The notes under the pieces were generated by a model, which saw nothing but the letters and a program-made list of their open reading frames with translations, was not told the origin of the DNA and made no database searches. From Cyanobacterium aponinum PCC 10605 (GTDB lineage: Bacteria > Cyanobacteriota > Cyanobacteriia > Cyanobacteriales > Cyanobacteriaceae), in the NCBI RefSeq assembly GCF_000317675.1, contig NC_019776.1, forward strand, positions 1,612,001-1,676,000: DNA of 64,000 bases, written 5' to 3'. Below are positions 1 through 8,618 of the stretch, piece after piece; position 1 is the first letter of the stretch, and every line of letters begins with the position of its first letter. The translations under genes and the position numbers were made by a program.

Positions 1-166
1 GGAAATTATATGAAAAAAATCCTATAAATCACCTGATTTCAATATAAAAATTGTCGGTGAAAGTCGGCAAGAGGCAAAGTTAAAAGGGCAAACACCCCCT
101 TATCCCCCCTCAAGAGGGGGGATAAAGGGTGAATAGTTGATAATTAAAAACTCCTAACTCCTGTAC

Positions 167-186
167 GGGCGAATGGCCATTCGCCC
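167..186. repeat. Perfect 20-nt palindromic dispersed repeat (copy 1)
   Basis: GGGCGAATGGCCATTCGCCC is its own reverse complement and could form a 10-bp cruciform or RNA hairpin. Close copies occur at 17146-17165, 27044-27063, 37962-37981 and 40795-40814, always between genes and usually flanked by GTAC or CCTA. No function is evident. Confidence 0.85.
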
Positions 187-216
187 CTAACTAACTCGTT
201 TTCCCTGACACCTACC

Positions 217-246
217 CTTATCCGATATTCTTAAACTGAACTGAGG
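217..246 (-). repeat. Dispersed 'ATATCCGATAAG' repeat (copy 1)
   Basis: An approximately 30-nt element reading (on the minus strand) CTCAGTTC, then TTTAAGAATATC, then CGGATAAGGGTAGG. It recurs in either orientation at about 6220-6250, 9964-9993, 37121-37150, 45880-45910 and, more diverged, 62150-62179. It is usually next to 'CAGGTTT' or 'ACCTGAC' heptamers. Confidence 0.75.
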
Positions 247-251
247 TTATT

Positions 252-1055
252 TTAACGTGGTGTATTATGATCGCAAATTAATAAAGTACCTGCTGAAACA
301 CAAATAGGGATAGCAATTAAGTTAACGAAAGGAATACTTATTAAAGCTAAACAAATCAAACCAAAACCAGTAGTAAGAGGAAAACCTCCCCAAACAAATT
401 TCAGTTTTTCTCGAAAAGATAGTCTTTTTCTTTCTAGGGTAGCATCAAAAAAATCTAAACAAATAATCGTTATGGTGATAGATAATCCGCCGATTAATGA
501 GATTAAATTACCAAAAGCTGGAATAAAATTTAGTAAAAATAAAGGAATACTAAAAACGATAATGAATAATAGTTTTTTTAATTCAAATAAAATAGCCCTA
601 AAAATTTCTCTAACAATATTAATTTCAATCAAATCTAAATTACCTTTTTTCAAAATTTCTATCTTTTCCGACAACTTTCCATAAAAATGAGAACCCAAAA
701 TACCCCCAAATTGTAAGATAACAAAACCAACTAAAATCAATAAAATTATGATAATTATTCCTTTTAAAAAAGATGCGATCGCACTTATTATATAGGTAAG
801 AAACTCTAGCCATTGAGGGAGACTATCAATTAATTGATCAACTCTGAGAATAAGATTATTAGTAAAATTATCATAAAAATTTAAACTAGGATTGAGTAAT
901 AAAATATAAGAAATAATCCCGACTAAAATATTGATCAAAATAGGAATAATTAAATATTGCCATAAAGTTTTATTTTGCCAAATAATTTTAAGAGCTAAAA
1001 AAGGATAAAAAACTCCTGAAAAAAAGCCAAATCCTGTTACTATTGATCTACTCAT
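252..1055 (-). CDS. EI24 / CysZ-like membrane protein
   Basis: A 267-residue integral membrane protein of the EI24 (CysZ-related) family. The N-terminus has the family's FGFFSGVFYPF-type motif at about residues 9-19. Hydrophobic segments follow at roughly 33-53, 95-117, 163-185, 187-202 and 232-257. CysZ of E. coli helps sulfate enter the cytoplasm, but cyanobacterial EI24 proteins have no settled substrate and no sulfate gene is nearby, so only the family is assigned. It runs alone on the minus strand and ends close to a cluster of dispersed repeats. Confidence 0.8.
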   Translation of the reverse strand: MSRSIVTGFGFFSGVFYPFLALKIIWQNKTLWQYLIIPILINILVGIISYILLLNPSLNFYDNFTNNLILRVDQLIDSLPQWLEFLTYIISAIASFLKGIIIIILLILVGFVILQFGGILGSHFYGKLSEKIEILKKGNLDLIEINIVREIFRAILFELKKLLFIIVFSIPLFLLNFIPAFGNLISLIGGLSITITIICLDFFDATLERKRLSFREKLKFVWGGFPLTTGFGLICLALISIPFVNLIAIPICVSAGTLLICDHNTPR

Positions 1056-1080
1056 AATTTTAATTAATATAGTCTTTGTT

Positions 1081-1210
1081 TATAATGGTTCTTCAGAGTG
1101 TGGTTATGATAAATTAATAAAAAATAACTTCCATAACCTTTATTGAATAGTGTTTATAGTTAAATAAAAACTAAAAGTTTATAAATTATTATTTAATAAT
1201 CTCCTATTGC
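1081..1210 (+). repeat. Approximately 130-nt dispersed repeat, plus-strand copy
   Basis: This intergenic block matches the reverse complement of about 55361-55490 almost base for base, for example TGGTTATGATAAATT, then TAACCTTTATTGAATAGTG, then AAAAGTTTATAAATTATT. The two copies lie 54 kb apart in inverted orientation. No ORF spans either copy. It behaves like a small non-coding mobile or MITE-like sequence. Confidence 0.8.
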
Positions 1211-1234
1211 CTATTGCCTATTGCCTATTGCCTA
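1203..1234 (+). repeat. Heptamer tandem repeat, (CCTATTG)4 plus CCTA
   Basis: Four perfect CCTATTG units and a partial fifth, directly at the end of the 130-nt repeat. Heptanucleotide short tandem repeats (STRR) are typical of cyanobacterial intergenic DNA. Confidence 0.9.
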
Positions 1235-1314
1235 CTCTAACTAATAATTTACACGACGAGAAGTGATAGAACCTTTCTAATTGCTAATTACTAACTGCTA
1301 ATTTCTAATTTTTA

Positions 1315-2412
1315 ATGATGCTTTTTAAAAATGATATAAAAATCTATTCTCAATTAGAACAGGGAAAGAGATGGTTAAACAAATATATTAATTGTCTTCC
1401 TCTTTTCACTTGCACATTAGGGTTTACAAATACAGCTTTAATCGAAGGCATTTCCACCGCAGGGGCAACCGTTGACTCTCGCCGCTATACTGCTTTAGCT
1501 GATGCAGAATTTTTGGTAAAAGGTGTTCAAACAAAATCAATTTTTCCCTTACCCCCCCTAGATGTAGGAATCTCCCCCACTTTCATCAGTCGTGCGGTGG
1601 TAGAAAAATTTAATCTACCTGTAATTATATTCAATGCAGGGTTACTGCAATCTCCTTCCGTTGCCAATATTGACTTAGGAGGAAAAAGTGCTAATTGTGT
1701 TTCCACGGGAAAAGCCTTACCCCTAGATACTGTCAAACATCTCTATCAAGAAGGATTAAAATGGGGAAAAATCCTTGCCCAACAAGCAGAAGATAGCTAT
1801 TTAATTCTGAGTGAGTGCGTAGTAGGAGGTACAACAACAGCTTTGGCGGTGTTAACTGCTTTAGGTATCGAAGCTCAAGATAAAGTTAATAGTAGCCATC
1901 CTGTATGTAATCATCAACAAAAATGGGAGATTGTCAGCCGAGGGTTAAAAAATAGTAACTATAATTTTAATGATCCCTTAGAAATTATCGCCGCAGTGGG
2001 TGATCCGATGCAAATAGTAGTAAGTGCGATCGCTCTTTCTGCTAGTACAACAGTGGGGGTAATGTTGGCAGGAGGCACACAAATGTTAGCTATCTATGCC
2101 CTAATCAAAGCCCTAAATCGTTACTATAACCTTGAAACCTGTTTAGACAATATTATCGTTGGTACAACTCGGTGGGTAGCCGAAGACACCACAGGAGACA
2201 CCGTCGGATTAGCTCAATTAATCGGGGATGTGTCTGTTTGTGCAACACAATTGAATTTTAGTAATTCCCGTTTTCCCAGTTTGCAAGTTTATGAGCAAGG
2301 TTTTGTCAAAGAGGGAGTGGGAGCAGGAGGAAGTGCGATCGCATCTCATTTATTAGGTATGACAAAAGAAGAATTATTATCTGCCATAGAAAAGATTATT
2401 CTTCAGTTTTAA
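1315..2412 (+). CDS. cobT: CobT-like nicotinate-nucleotide phosphoribosyltransferase
   Basis: 365 residues, matching the form of nicotinate-mononucleotide:5,6-dimethylbenzimidazole phosphoribosyltransferase found in cyanobacteria and archaea (the TIGR00303 type) rather than the shorter enterobacterial CobT. The enzyme activates the lower-ligand base for cobalamin assembly. Glycine-rich motifs are visible: CVVGGTTTALAVLTALG at about residues 168-184, GDPMQ near 235, VMLAGGTQMLA near 254, and GVGAGGSAIA near the C-terminus. Two adjacent ATG codons are available at the start; the first is used. Many cyanobacteria make pseudocobalamin with adenine, so the true base is uncertain. No other cobalamin gene is adjacent. 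Confidence 0.85.
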   Translation: MMLFKNDIKIYSQLEQGKRWLNKYINCLPLFTCTLGFTNTALIEGISTAGATVDSRRYTALADAEFLVKGVQTKSIFPLPPLDVGISPTFISRAVVEKFNLPVIIFNAGLLQSPSVANIDLGGKSANCVSTGKALPLDTVKHLYQEGLKWGKILAQQAEDSYLILSECVVGGTTTALAVLTALGIEAQDKVNSSHPVCNHQQKWEIVSRGLKNSNYNFNDPLEIIAAVGDPMQIVVSAIALSASTTVGVMLAGGTQMLAIYALIKALNRYYNLETCLDNIIVGTTRWVAEDTTGDTVGLAQLIGDVSVCATQLNFSNSRFPSLQVYEQGFVKEGVGAGGSAIASHLLGMTKEELLSAIEKIILQF

Positions 2413-2610
2413 ATCTAGCTAATTTCAGATTTCAGGCATTTAGCCCTAGTTATGATACTCGAGAAAAGAAATATTGAAAAATAAGGCTTTGAGATTCATA
2501 ATCACCTGAATTTAATGAAAAAACTATTGAAAAACAAAGAGTTGAAACCTATCAATTAACAAAATTTCCTCACCCCCACCCATAATTTTATGTCTAATTT
2601 GGGTAATACC

Positions 2611-3087
2611 TTACTGTAAACGATAAAAATCATCATCTCTATGAGCCAAATCGTTACGAAATGCCAATAATTGTTCCTCCAAACAAGCAATACGGTAATA
2701 GGCGGCTGTTAACTGGGCGGTTAAACGATTAACCTGCTCTTCAGAAGATATGTTGACATTATCAGAAACAGAAGAGTAAGAACTAGAAAAAGAAGTTTGT
2801 AAAGAATTATCATCCACCAAAATATCTTTATGATTATTTAATAACTGGTGATGCTCGGAAGAAAAACCTTCTCTACCATTAAACGTAGAAGGTTGAAAAG
2901 AATCAGAAGAAGATTGATTTAAAAGATCCATTTGTTGAGAAGTTAGATTCGTTAAATCATTGTCTAAACTCATATGAGAATTATCTATTCCTTGCCATCC
3001 CACGTGTTCGGCTAATTGTTTCACCATTAAGTATATTTGGCCAATTCTCTTGTGAATTTTCTTCAAATCTTGTTGTTTATCAGTCAT
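2611..3087 (-). CDS. Hypothetical protein with C-terminal coiled coil
   Basis: The reading frame is open back to 3294, but the stretch before Met 70 is a hydrophobic, low-complexity translation of the divergent promoter region. I therefore place the start at ATG 3087, giving 158 residues that begin MTDKQQDLKKIHKRIGQIYL. The N-terminal 30 residues form an amphipathic helix, the middle is rich in Ser, Asn and Gln and probably disordered, and the last 45 residues (EEQVNRLTAQL onward) look like a coiled coil. I do not recognise a family. It is divergent from the solute-binding lipoprotein, sharing the 3088-3300 promoter region. Confidence 0.6.
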   Translation of the reverse strand: MTDKQQDLKKIHKRIGQIYLMVKQLAEHVGWQGIDNSHMSLDNDLTNLTSQQMDLLNQSSSDSFQPSTFNGREGFSSEHHQLLNNHKDILVDDNSLQTSFSSSYSSVSDNVNISSEEQVNRLTAQLTAAYYRIACLEEQLLAFRNDLAHRDDDFYRLQ

Positions 3088-3300
3088 AAATAGAATATCT
3101 CGCAAAATTAAGGAAAATAGTTTATCTTTTCTTCTTTCTATGCTAAAGTCTGTTATAAAATTATCCTCAGTATTCCTGATTAATTTAAGATTTATCAACG
3201 GTATTTTGTTAACTATTGTAAAGATAAAAACATAAAAAAATACTTTAAAAAACAAGTTGAAAGTAGATTCGCTTATCGGTGAAATCAAGATCAAATTTTT

Positions 3301-4443
3301 ATGCTTAGTCGTCGCTTATTTTTATTAGGTAGTGGAAGTGTTGCACTCTCTAGCGTTTTATCTGGTTGTGAAAGTGCCTCTGATTTATCCATTGCCATTT
3401 TAGAAGGTTCACTCCCTAACCAATTAATTACAAATATCAAACAAGAATCAGCAAAATTAGGTATTGTCAGACTAAAACCAGAATCTACCCTAGAAAAACT
3501 TTATCAGTCTCTATTGACTCAACAAGAAAAGACAATTAATAACCTTAATAATAATTCCCCAAAATCCACTCTCCAATTATCAATCATCGGCAATAATCAA
3601 AGGGAAATCAACAAACAAGATTTAACTACTTTAGGTAACTATTGGCTACCATTTGCCATTGAAAATGAATTAATAGATCCCCTAGACTTAAAAATATTAG
3701 AAAATTGGTCTAAATTATCTCCTCTATTCCAAAAGTTAGTTATCAGAAATAATCAGGGCAAATTAGATAATCAAGGTCAAATCTGGGGTGCACCTTACCG
3801 TTGGGGATATACTATGATTGCCTACCGAGAAGATAAATTGCAAAATTTAGGATGGCAACCCCAAGACTGGGAAGACTTATGGAAACCAGAAATAAAACAC
3901 CGTTTTTCCCTTCTCAATCAACCGAGGGAAGTTATTGGTTTAGTGTTAAAAAAACTTGGTTATTCATACAATACAAAGAATCTTAAGCAAATTAATAACC
4001 TATTGCCGGAATTAAAAACCCTAAATCAACAAGTCAAATTTTATGATTCTCGTAACTATTTGCAACCTCTGATTTTAGGCGACACATGGTTAGCTGTGGG
4101 ATGGTCAACGGATATAATTCCCTTAATAGAAAGATACCATAACATTAAAGCAGTAATTCCTCTTTCTGGCACTTCTCTATGGGCAGATATATGGGTAAAA
4201 CCTCGTAATCAATCATCGGAGTTGGAAAAAATTTATAATTGGATTGATTTTTGTTGGCAGTCAAAATCTGCACGGCAAATTAGTTTATTTAGTAGTGGAA
4301 TTTCTCCTGTAGAAACAAATTTCTCGGAAACTAATCGTCAAATACCCTTAATGTCTCCCGAAGTTTTAGCAAAAAGCGAATTTATTGAGCCTCTCGAAAG
4401 TCAGTTTTTTGCAGAATATGAACAAATATGGACTCAACTATAA
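3301..4443 (+). CDS. Extracellular solute-binding lipoprotein (PotD/PotF-like)
   Basis: A 380-residue periplasmic binding protein of the spermidine/putrescine (family 1) type. The N-terminus carries Arg4-Arg5, a hydrophobic stretch and a lipobox ending in Cys23 (LSGC), so it is a lipoprotein. Typical family segments include IWGAPYRWGYTMIAYR at about 160-175, the 'W.DLW.PE' segment near 190, and VGWSTD near 263. No permease or ATPase gene is adjacent, so its transport partners must be elsewhere or it works alone. The substrate cannot be read from sequence. Confidence 0.8.
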   Translation: MLSRRLFLLGSGSVALSSVLSGCESASDLSIAILEGSLPNQLITNIKQESAKLGIVRLKPESTLEKLYQSLLTQQEKTINNLNNNSPKSTLQLSIIGNNQREINKQDLTTLGNYWLPFAIENELIDPLDLKILENWSKLSPLFQKLVIRNNQGKLDNQGQIWGAPYRWGYTMIAYREDKLQNLGWQPQDWEDLWKPEIKHRFSLLNQPREVIGLVLKKLGYSYNTKNLKQINNLLPELKTLNQQVKFYDSRNYLQPLILGDTWLAVGWSTDIIPLIERYHNIKAVIPLSGTSLWADIWVKPRNQSSELEKIYNWIDFCWQSKSARQISLFSSGISPVETNFSETNRQIPLMSPEVLAKSEFIEPLESQFFAEYEQIWTQL

Positions 4444-4522
4444 ATAAAAACAAAAATCGGGATGTGATAAAATTCAAAAATCAGGAATAGACCTCTTACA
4501 AAATAAAAATTAGAGAATTATT

Positions 4523-4900
4523 ATGACTCTACTTGGCAATATTATTTGGTTAATCTTTGGCGGTTTTGTGAGTGGATTGGGCTATATTATTGGTGGCTTA
4601 AGTCTTTGTTTAACAATTATCGGTATCCCTTTCGGTTTACAAACTATCAAAATTGGCATAGCTACTTTAACTCCTTTTGGTAAAATTAATGTCGTTGCTG
4701 AAGATTCTAGTAATCTTTTGACTATGATTTTTAATGTTATTTGGGTAATTTTATTTGGTTGGGAAATTGCTCTTTCTCATCTTGTTCATGGTTTAATTTT
4801 GGCTATTACTATTATTGGCATTCCTTTTGCTCAACAACATTTTAAGTTAATCCCAATTGCTTTGTTTCCTTTTGGCAGAAATTTGCAAGATGTTAACTAA
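4523..4900 (+). CDS. YccF-family inner membrane protein
   Basis: 125 residues, nearly all hydrophobic. It is built from two copies of the YccF unit: residues 1-53 contain GIPFGLQTIKIG...TPFGK and residues 67-121 contain GIPFAQQHFKLI...FPFGR. Four membrane helices are likely. The YccF family is widespread and its function is unknown. It sits 79 bp after the binding-protein gene and 88 bp before surE, all on the plus strand. Confidence 0.85.
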   Translation: MTLLGNIIWLIFGGFVSGLGYIIGGLSLCLTIIGIPFGLQTIKIGIATLTPFGKINVVAEDSSNLLTMIFNVIWVILFGWEIALSHLVHGLILAITIIGIPFAQQHFKLIPIALFPFGRNLQDVN

Positions 4901-4988
4901 TTAAAAATTAATCATTTTTATTGATCATCTCTTTCTTATTTCACTTCTCAATCTAACTTTATAACCTCTTAAATTTATTGCTCAAAAA

Positions 4989-5828
4989 ATGCGTATATTA
5001 ATTAGTAATGATGATGGTATTTTTGCCAAGGGAATTAGAACATTAGCAAATGCGATCGCATCCTGTGATCATGAAGTAGTAGTTGTAGCACCAGATAGAG
5101 AAAGATCAGCTACAGGACATGGTTTAACGCTCCATCAACCCATTCGTGCAGACATAATCGAAGGAATTTTTCACGAAAAAGTAACAGCATGGTCGTGTTC
5201 TGGCACACCATCAGACTGTGTAAAATTAGCGTTAAGTGCCATTTTAAAAGATAATCCCCCCGATTTTGTTCTTTCAGGAATAAATCAAGGCTCAAACTTA
5301 GGAACAGATATATTGTACTCAGGAACAGTGTCTGCCGCCATGGAGGGTACAATGGAAGGAATTACAAGCATTGCCTTTAGTTTAGCTAGTTTTACCATCA
5401 AGGAATTTCAACCCGCCGCCAATTACGCTCTAAAGTTAATCCAACAGTTAATTGAAAATCCATTACCCGAAGCAACCTTATTAAACGTGAATATTCCCCC
5501 CGTTTCCGAGCCAGAAATCAAAGGAGTCAAAATCACTCGTCAGGGTATCAGACGCTATACAGAGAATTTTCAACAAAGATTTGACCCCAGAGGAAAAAGT
5601 TATTATTGGTTAGCCGGGGAAGTAGTAGAAGAAATTGAACAACCTGAACATATTTACTTGCCTCCAGATTTACCCACCGATGTTCAAGCAAACAAAGATA
5701 ACTATATTACCATTACACCCTTGCAATATAACTTAACAGATGTGGTTACAGTTCAACGACTAGAACAAAAATTAGATCTCTCCATAAATTATTTTTCGTT
5801 GGCTCGTAGTAAGGGCTTCAGCCCTTAA
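4989..5828 (+). CDS. surE: SurE 5'/3'-nucleotidase
   Basis: 279 residues. SurE is a metal-dependent phosphatase that removes phosphate from nucleoside 5'- and 3'-monophosphates. The metal ligands are all present: Asp8 and Asp9 in ISNDDG, Ser40 in RERSATGHG, and Asn99 in [10 protein letters not shown]. The last few codons lie inside a small inverted repeat (AAGGGC-TTCA-GCCCTT) that ends at the stop codon, so the final residues SKGFSP probably come from a repeat that moved into the 3' end of the gene. Confidence 0.95.
   Translation: MRILISNDDGIFAKGIRTLANAIASCDHEVVVVAPDRERSATGHGLTLHQPIRADIIEGIFHEKVTAWSCSGTPSDCVKLALSAILKDNPPDFVLSGINQGSNLGTDILYSGTVSAAMEGTMEGITSIAFSLASFTIKEFQPAANYALKLIQQLIENPLPEATLLNVNIPPVSEPEIKGVKITRQGIRRYTENFQQRFDPRGKSYYWLAGEVVEEIEQPEHIYLPPDLPTDVQANKDNYITITPLQYNLTDVVTVQRLEQKLDLSINYFSLARSKGFSP
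5811..5826 (+). repeat. Short inverted repeat overlapping the surE stop codon
   Basis: AAGGGCTTCAGCCCTT forms a 6-bp stem with a 4-nt loop, preceded by TCGTAGT. A similar sequence (AAGGGCTTTAGCC...ACTAC) lies at 50557-50576 between two coiled-coil genes. It lacks a T-run, so it is more likely a dispersed repeat than an intrinsic terminator. Confidence 0.6.
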
Positions 5829-6021
5829 AATGTCTATTATTGGAGATGTCTATTGATCATTCATAACTAGCTTCTCCAAACAAATCCTCACAAAAGCTAT
5901 TAAGAAATATTAAAAATTAGCAATAATAATTCTAATACCACCGAATAATCTTGACTGTTCAGAAAAAAAATGATAAATTCTGAGCTAACAAACAGGCTAT
6001 ATATAAAATTTTTATCATCCC

Positions 6022-6219
6022 ATGAATTTACCGTCATCTGCCTTTCATCAACACAAAAAAGAGGATGTGAGTGATTATGTAGCTCATTTACAAATACACA
6101 TGAGTCTGCAATCCCGTAATCTTTTACCCCAAATAGACCAAGTAAAAGATAGTCGTGATAACTTGTTATATCAAACTCAAGCCAATATTGAAAAGCTCAC
6201 CTCTCGTGAGTTAATTTAA
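6022..6219 (+). CDS. Small hypothetical protein
   Basis: 65 residues, soluble, mostly helical, starting MNLPSSAFHQHKKEDVSDYV. No membrane segment, metal motif or known domain is visible. The ORF has an ATG start and ends just before a dispersed repeat. Its length and normal composition make it plausible, but I have no family for it. Confidence 0.45.
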   Translation: MNLPSSAFHQHKKEDVSDYVAHLQIHMSLQSRNLLPQIDQVKDSRDNLLYQTQANIEKLTSRELI

Positions 6220-6255
6220 CCTCAGTTCGTTTTAAAAATATCGGATAAGGGTAGT

Positions 6256-6280
6256 AGGTTTCAGGTTTCAGGTTTCAGGT
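6256..6280 (+). repeat. Heptamer tandem repeat, (AGGTTTC)3 plus AGGT
   Basis: Three perfect AGGTTTC units directly follow a copy of the 'ATATCCGATAAG' repeat (6220-6250). Related single or double units occur at about 37155, 40705, 51593 and 59100, and their reverse complement (ACCTGAC) near 9937-9960. Confidence 0.85.
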
Positions 6281-6505
6281 ATTAGGGTTTTAGAGGGAAA
6301 TTTCTTTTTTATATTAACTCTGAACTCCGAACTCCGTTCACGACTGAAAGGAGTGTAAGAGCGCTCGAGCGTTCTCTCCGAACTCAAATTATTGCCCCTT
6401 GCCCTGTTCCTTTTGAGATTTTAAAGATATTAGTCTGTATTTAGGGTATAATGTTAGTTTGTATAAATATTATTTGTATTTAAGTAGTTTTATTCGGAGG
6501 TTTAA

Positions 6506-6844
6506 TTGGAAACCACTATAGAAAATCAATTAGAAACAAACATTGAAGGTCGTTTCGTGCTTAAGGTCGTTTGGTTAGATAAAAATGTTGCCTTAGCTGT
6601 AGATTATGTTATTAGTAAAGGTATCAGTCCTTTAACTCCTTACTATTTCTGGCCTCGTACCGATGCTTGGCAAGAATTAAAAGATGAATTAGACACAAAA
6701 ACTTGGATTACTGAAACTGAGAAAATTGAATTATTAAACCAAGCAACAGAAGTCATTAATTTTTGGCAGGAAAACGCTGGAAAAACTACCATGTTTCAAG
6801 CTCAAGAGAAGTTTCCCGCAGTGGTATTTTCTGGTACAAACTAG
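6506..6844 (+). CDS. Ribosomal protein PSRP-3 / Ycf65, TTG start
   Basis: 112 residues homologous to plastid-specific 30S ribosomal protein 3 (Ycf65), a small-subunit protein of cyanobacteria and chloroplasts. Recognisable parts are FVLKVVWLDKNVALAVD and the highly conserved PLTPYYFWPR at about residues 42-51. The start is TTG at 6506: a strong ribosome-binding sequence CGGAGG ends at 6500 with five bases between, and no ATG lies in frame near the N-terminus. Monocistronic. Confidence 0.9.
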   Translation: METTIENQLETNIEGRFVLKVVWLDKNVALAVDYVISKGISPLTPYYFWPRTDAWQELKDELDTKTWITETEKIELLNQATEVINFWQENAGKTTMFQAQEKFPAVVFSGTN

Positions 6845-6961
6845 GATAAACTCTGGAAGGGGGATGAAATCATAAAAAAATAGAAACTTTGATTCATCCT
6901 ACTTCTGCCTTGATAAGATAAATATCGGCAGAAGGCATCATTTCCGACGAGATAAGATAAT

Positions 6962-7831
6962 ATGACAAAAATCATTGCCTATTTAGGACCAGAAGGTACA
7001 TACTCAGAAGTAGCGACACTTTACTATTCCCGACTCCTCAAAGAAATTCATAGCATTGAATCTGAGTTAATTCCTATACCTAGTATTTCTCAAACTTTGC
7101 ATGCCTTAGCACAAGGAAAAGCAGATATAGCAGTGGTGCCGATAGAAAACTCCATTGAAGGCACTGTCGCTATTACTCTCGATACTTTATGGCAATTGGA
7201 CGGCTTATATATTCGTAAAGGTTTAACTATCCCGATTATACATAATTTGCTTTCTCGTGGTCGTTCTTTAAAAGGGATAAAAACAATATATTCTCATCCT
7301 CAAGCATTAGCGCAATGTCAGAAATGGTTAGAAAAAAATCTTCCCCAAGCTCGTTTAATTCCCACTAATTCCACGACAGAGGCTTTACACCACTTAAATC
7401 AAGAGCCTACCGCTGGTGCTATTTCTTCTTCTCGTGCGGCACAACTATACGATTTACCGATCAAAGCTAAAAATATTAACGATTATCCTGATAATTGTAC
7501 CCGTTTTTGGGTTGTCGATCGCATCGGAAAAACAAGAGGAAATCATGTGTCGGTTGGCTTTGCTTTTGAAGCCAATATTCCGGGGGTGTTGGTAAAACCA
7601 TTAGAAATTTTTGCCCAGAAACAAATTAATTTGACAAAGATAGAATCTCGCCCTACTAAGCGCTGTTTGGGAGAATATCTTTTTTTCCTTGATTTACAAG
7701 GAGATAGCGACGGAAAACCTATTCAAGAAGCCTTAAAAGAGTTAGAAAAAGTGACAAAAACCGTAAAAATCCTTGGTAGCTACGATGTTGAAAAAGTTGA
7801 CCTCAATCAATTATACTCAGAGAGATCATAA
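6962..7831 (+). CDS. pheA: Prephenate dehydratase
   Basis: 289 residues; converts prephenate to phenylpyruvate for phenylalanine synthesis. The catalytic prephenate dehydratase domain spans about residues 4-185, with GPEGTYSE near the start and the essential TRF motif at 180-182. A C-terminal ACT domain (about 195-275) carries the ESRP feedback motif at 228-231; the second phenylalanine-binding motif, GALV in other enzymes, reads PGVL at 207-210. There is no chorismate mutase domain, as usual outside the enteric bifunctional enzymes. Confidence 0.95.
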   Translation: MTKIIAYLGPEGTYSEVATLYYSRLLKEIHSIESELIPIPSISQTLHALAQGKADIAVVPIENSIEGTVAITLDTLWQLDGLYIRKGLTIPIIHNLLSRGRSLKGIKTIYSHPQALAQCQKWLEKNLPQARLIPTNSTTEALHHLNQEPTAGAISSSRAAQLYDLPIKAKNINDYPDNCTRFWVVDRIGKTRGNHVSVGFAFEANIPGVLVKPLEIFAQKQINLTKIESRPTKRCLGEYLFFLDLQGDSDGKPIQEALKELEKVTKTVKILGSYDVEKVDLNQLYSERS

Positions 7832-7987
7832 CTTAATTATTACTTATTTATGATATCGAGTCAGAATAGATCGTTTCTTTTATGCTTAATCAATAAATGG
7901 TCAATTTTCCCTCAGCGACACCACTTTTTCCGCAACCTCTAATTATGTTAAATTATATGAAGTTATTTTAAATGTTTTCTCAAAACC

Positions 7988-8458
7988 ATGAATTTTGAAA
8001 TACCCGAAGCAGTGAAAACTTGGTCTCAATTTGGACACCCCGTTATGATGTGGGTGTTATTTGCTATGGCAATTTATGCGTTATATCTTGGCATTAAGGT
8101 CAAAAAAACCCGTCAAGCTAGTAAAGAAGAAAGAAAAGAATTAATCAAAGGTAATTTTGCCAATCGTCATCATAAAGTCGGTTCAATTTTTATGGCATTG
8201 GTGGTATTAGGCACGGTAGGGGGAATGGCTGTCACTTACATTAACAATGGTAAATTATTTGTAGGTCCTCATTTACTAGCGGGTTTAGGTATGATGGCAA
8301 TGGTGGCGGTGTCTGTTTCTCTTGTACCTTATATGCAGAAAGGTAATGATTTTGCTAGATTCACCCATGTTGGCTTAAATATGAGTATGTTATTAATTTT
8401 TGGTTGGCAAGCGGTGACTGGTATGCAAATTGTACAGAAAATTATTAGCAATCTCTAA
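7988..8458 (+). CDS. DUF4079 four-helix membrane protein
   Basis: 156 residues with four predicted membrane helices (about 15-36, 62-82, 92-112 and 130-150). It fits the DUF4079 family, common in cyanobacteria and plants. Histidines lie at or near the helix ends (GHPVMMW, NRHHKVGS, GPHLLAG, THVGLN), a pattern like b-type heme membrane proteins, so heme binding is a reasonable but unproven inference. It is a single gene between pheA and dprA. Confidence 0.75.
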   Translation: MNFEIPEAVKTWSQFGHPVMMWVLFAMAIYALYLGIKVKKTRQASKEERKELIKGNFANRHHKVGSIFMALVVLGTVGGMAVTYINNGKLFVGPHLLAGLGMMAMVAVSVSLVPYMQKGNDFARFTHVGLNMSMLLIFGWQAVTGMQIVQKIISNL

Positions 8459-8618
8459 TTAACAATTAACAATTAACAATTAGTAATTAGTAATTAACTA
8501 AAGCCTAAAACCAATATTCTTAGGTTGAACTTAGGTCGTGTGAAAGTTTTTGATTTAGGCTAGACATTTGTATGAGAAAAGTGTTGAAAATAATCAAATT
8601 ATCAATTTTTGATTTGTA

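Noticed and set aside
1203-1234. CRISPR-like array
   Set aside because: The heptamers are head-to-tail without spacers. No repeat-spacer array and no cas gene was seen anywhere in the window.
5811-5830. Intrinsic terminator after surE
   Set aside because: The stem is short and followed by AAAATG, not a T-run; a similar hairpin recurs in an unrelated spacer.
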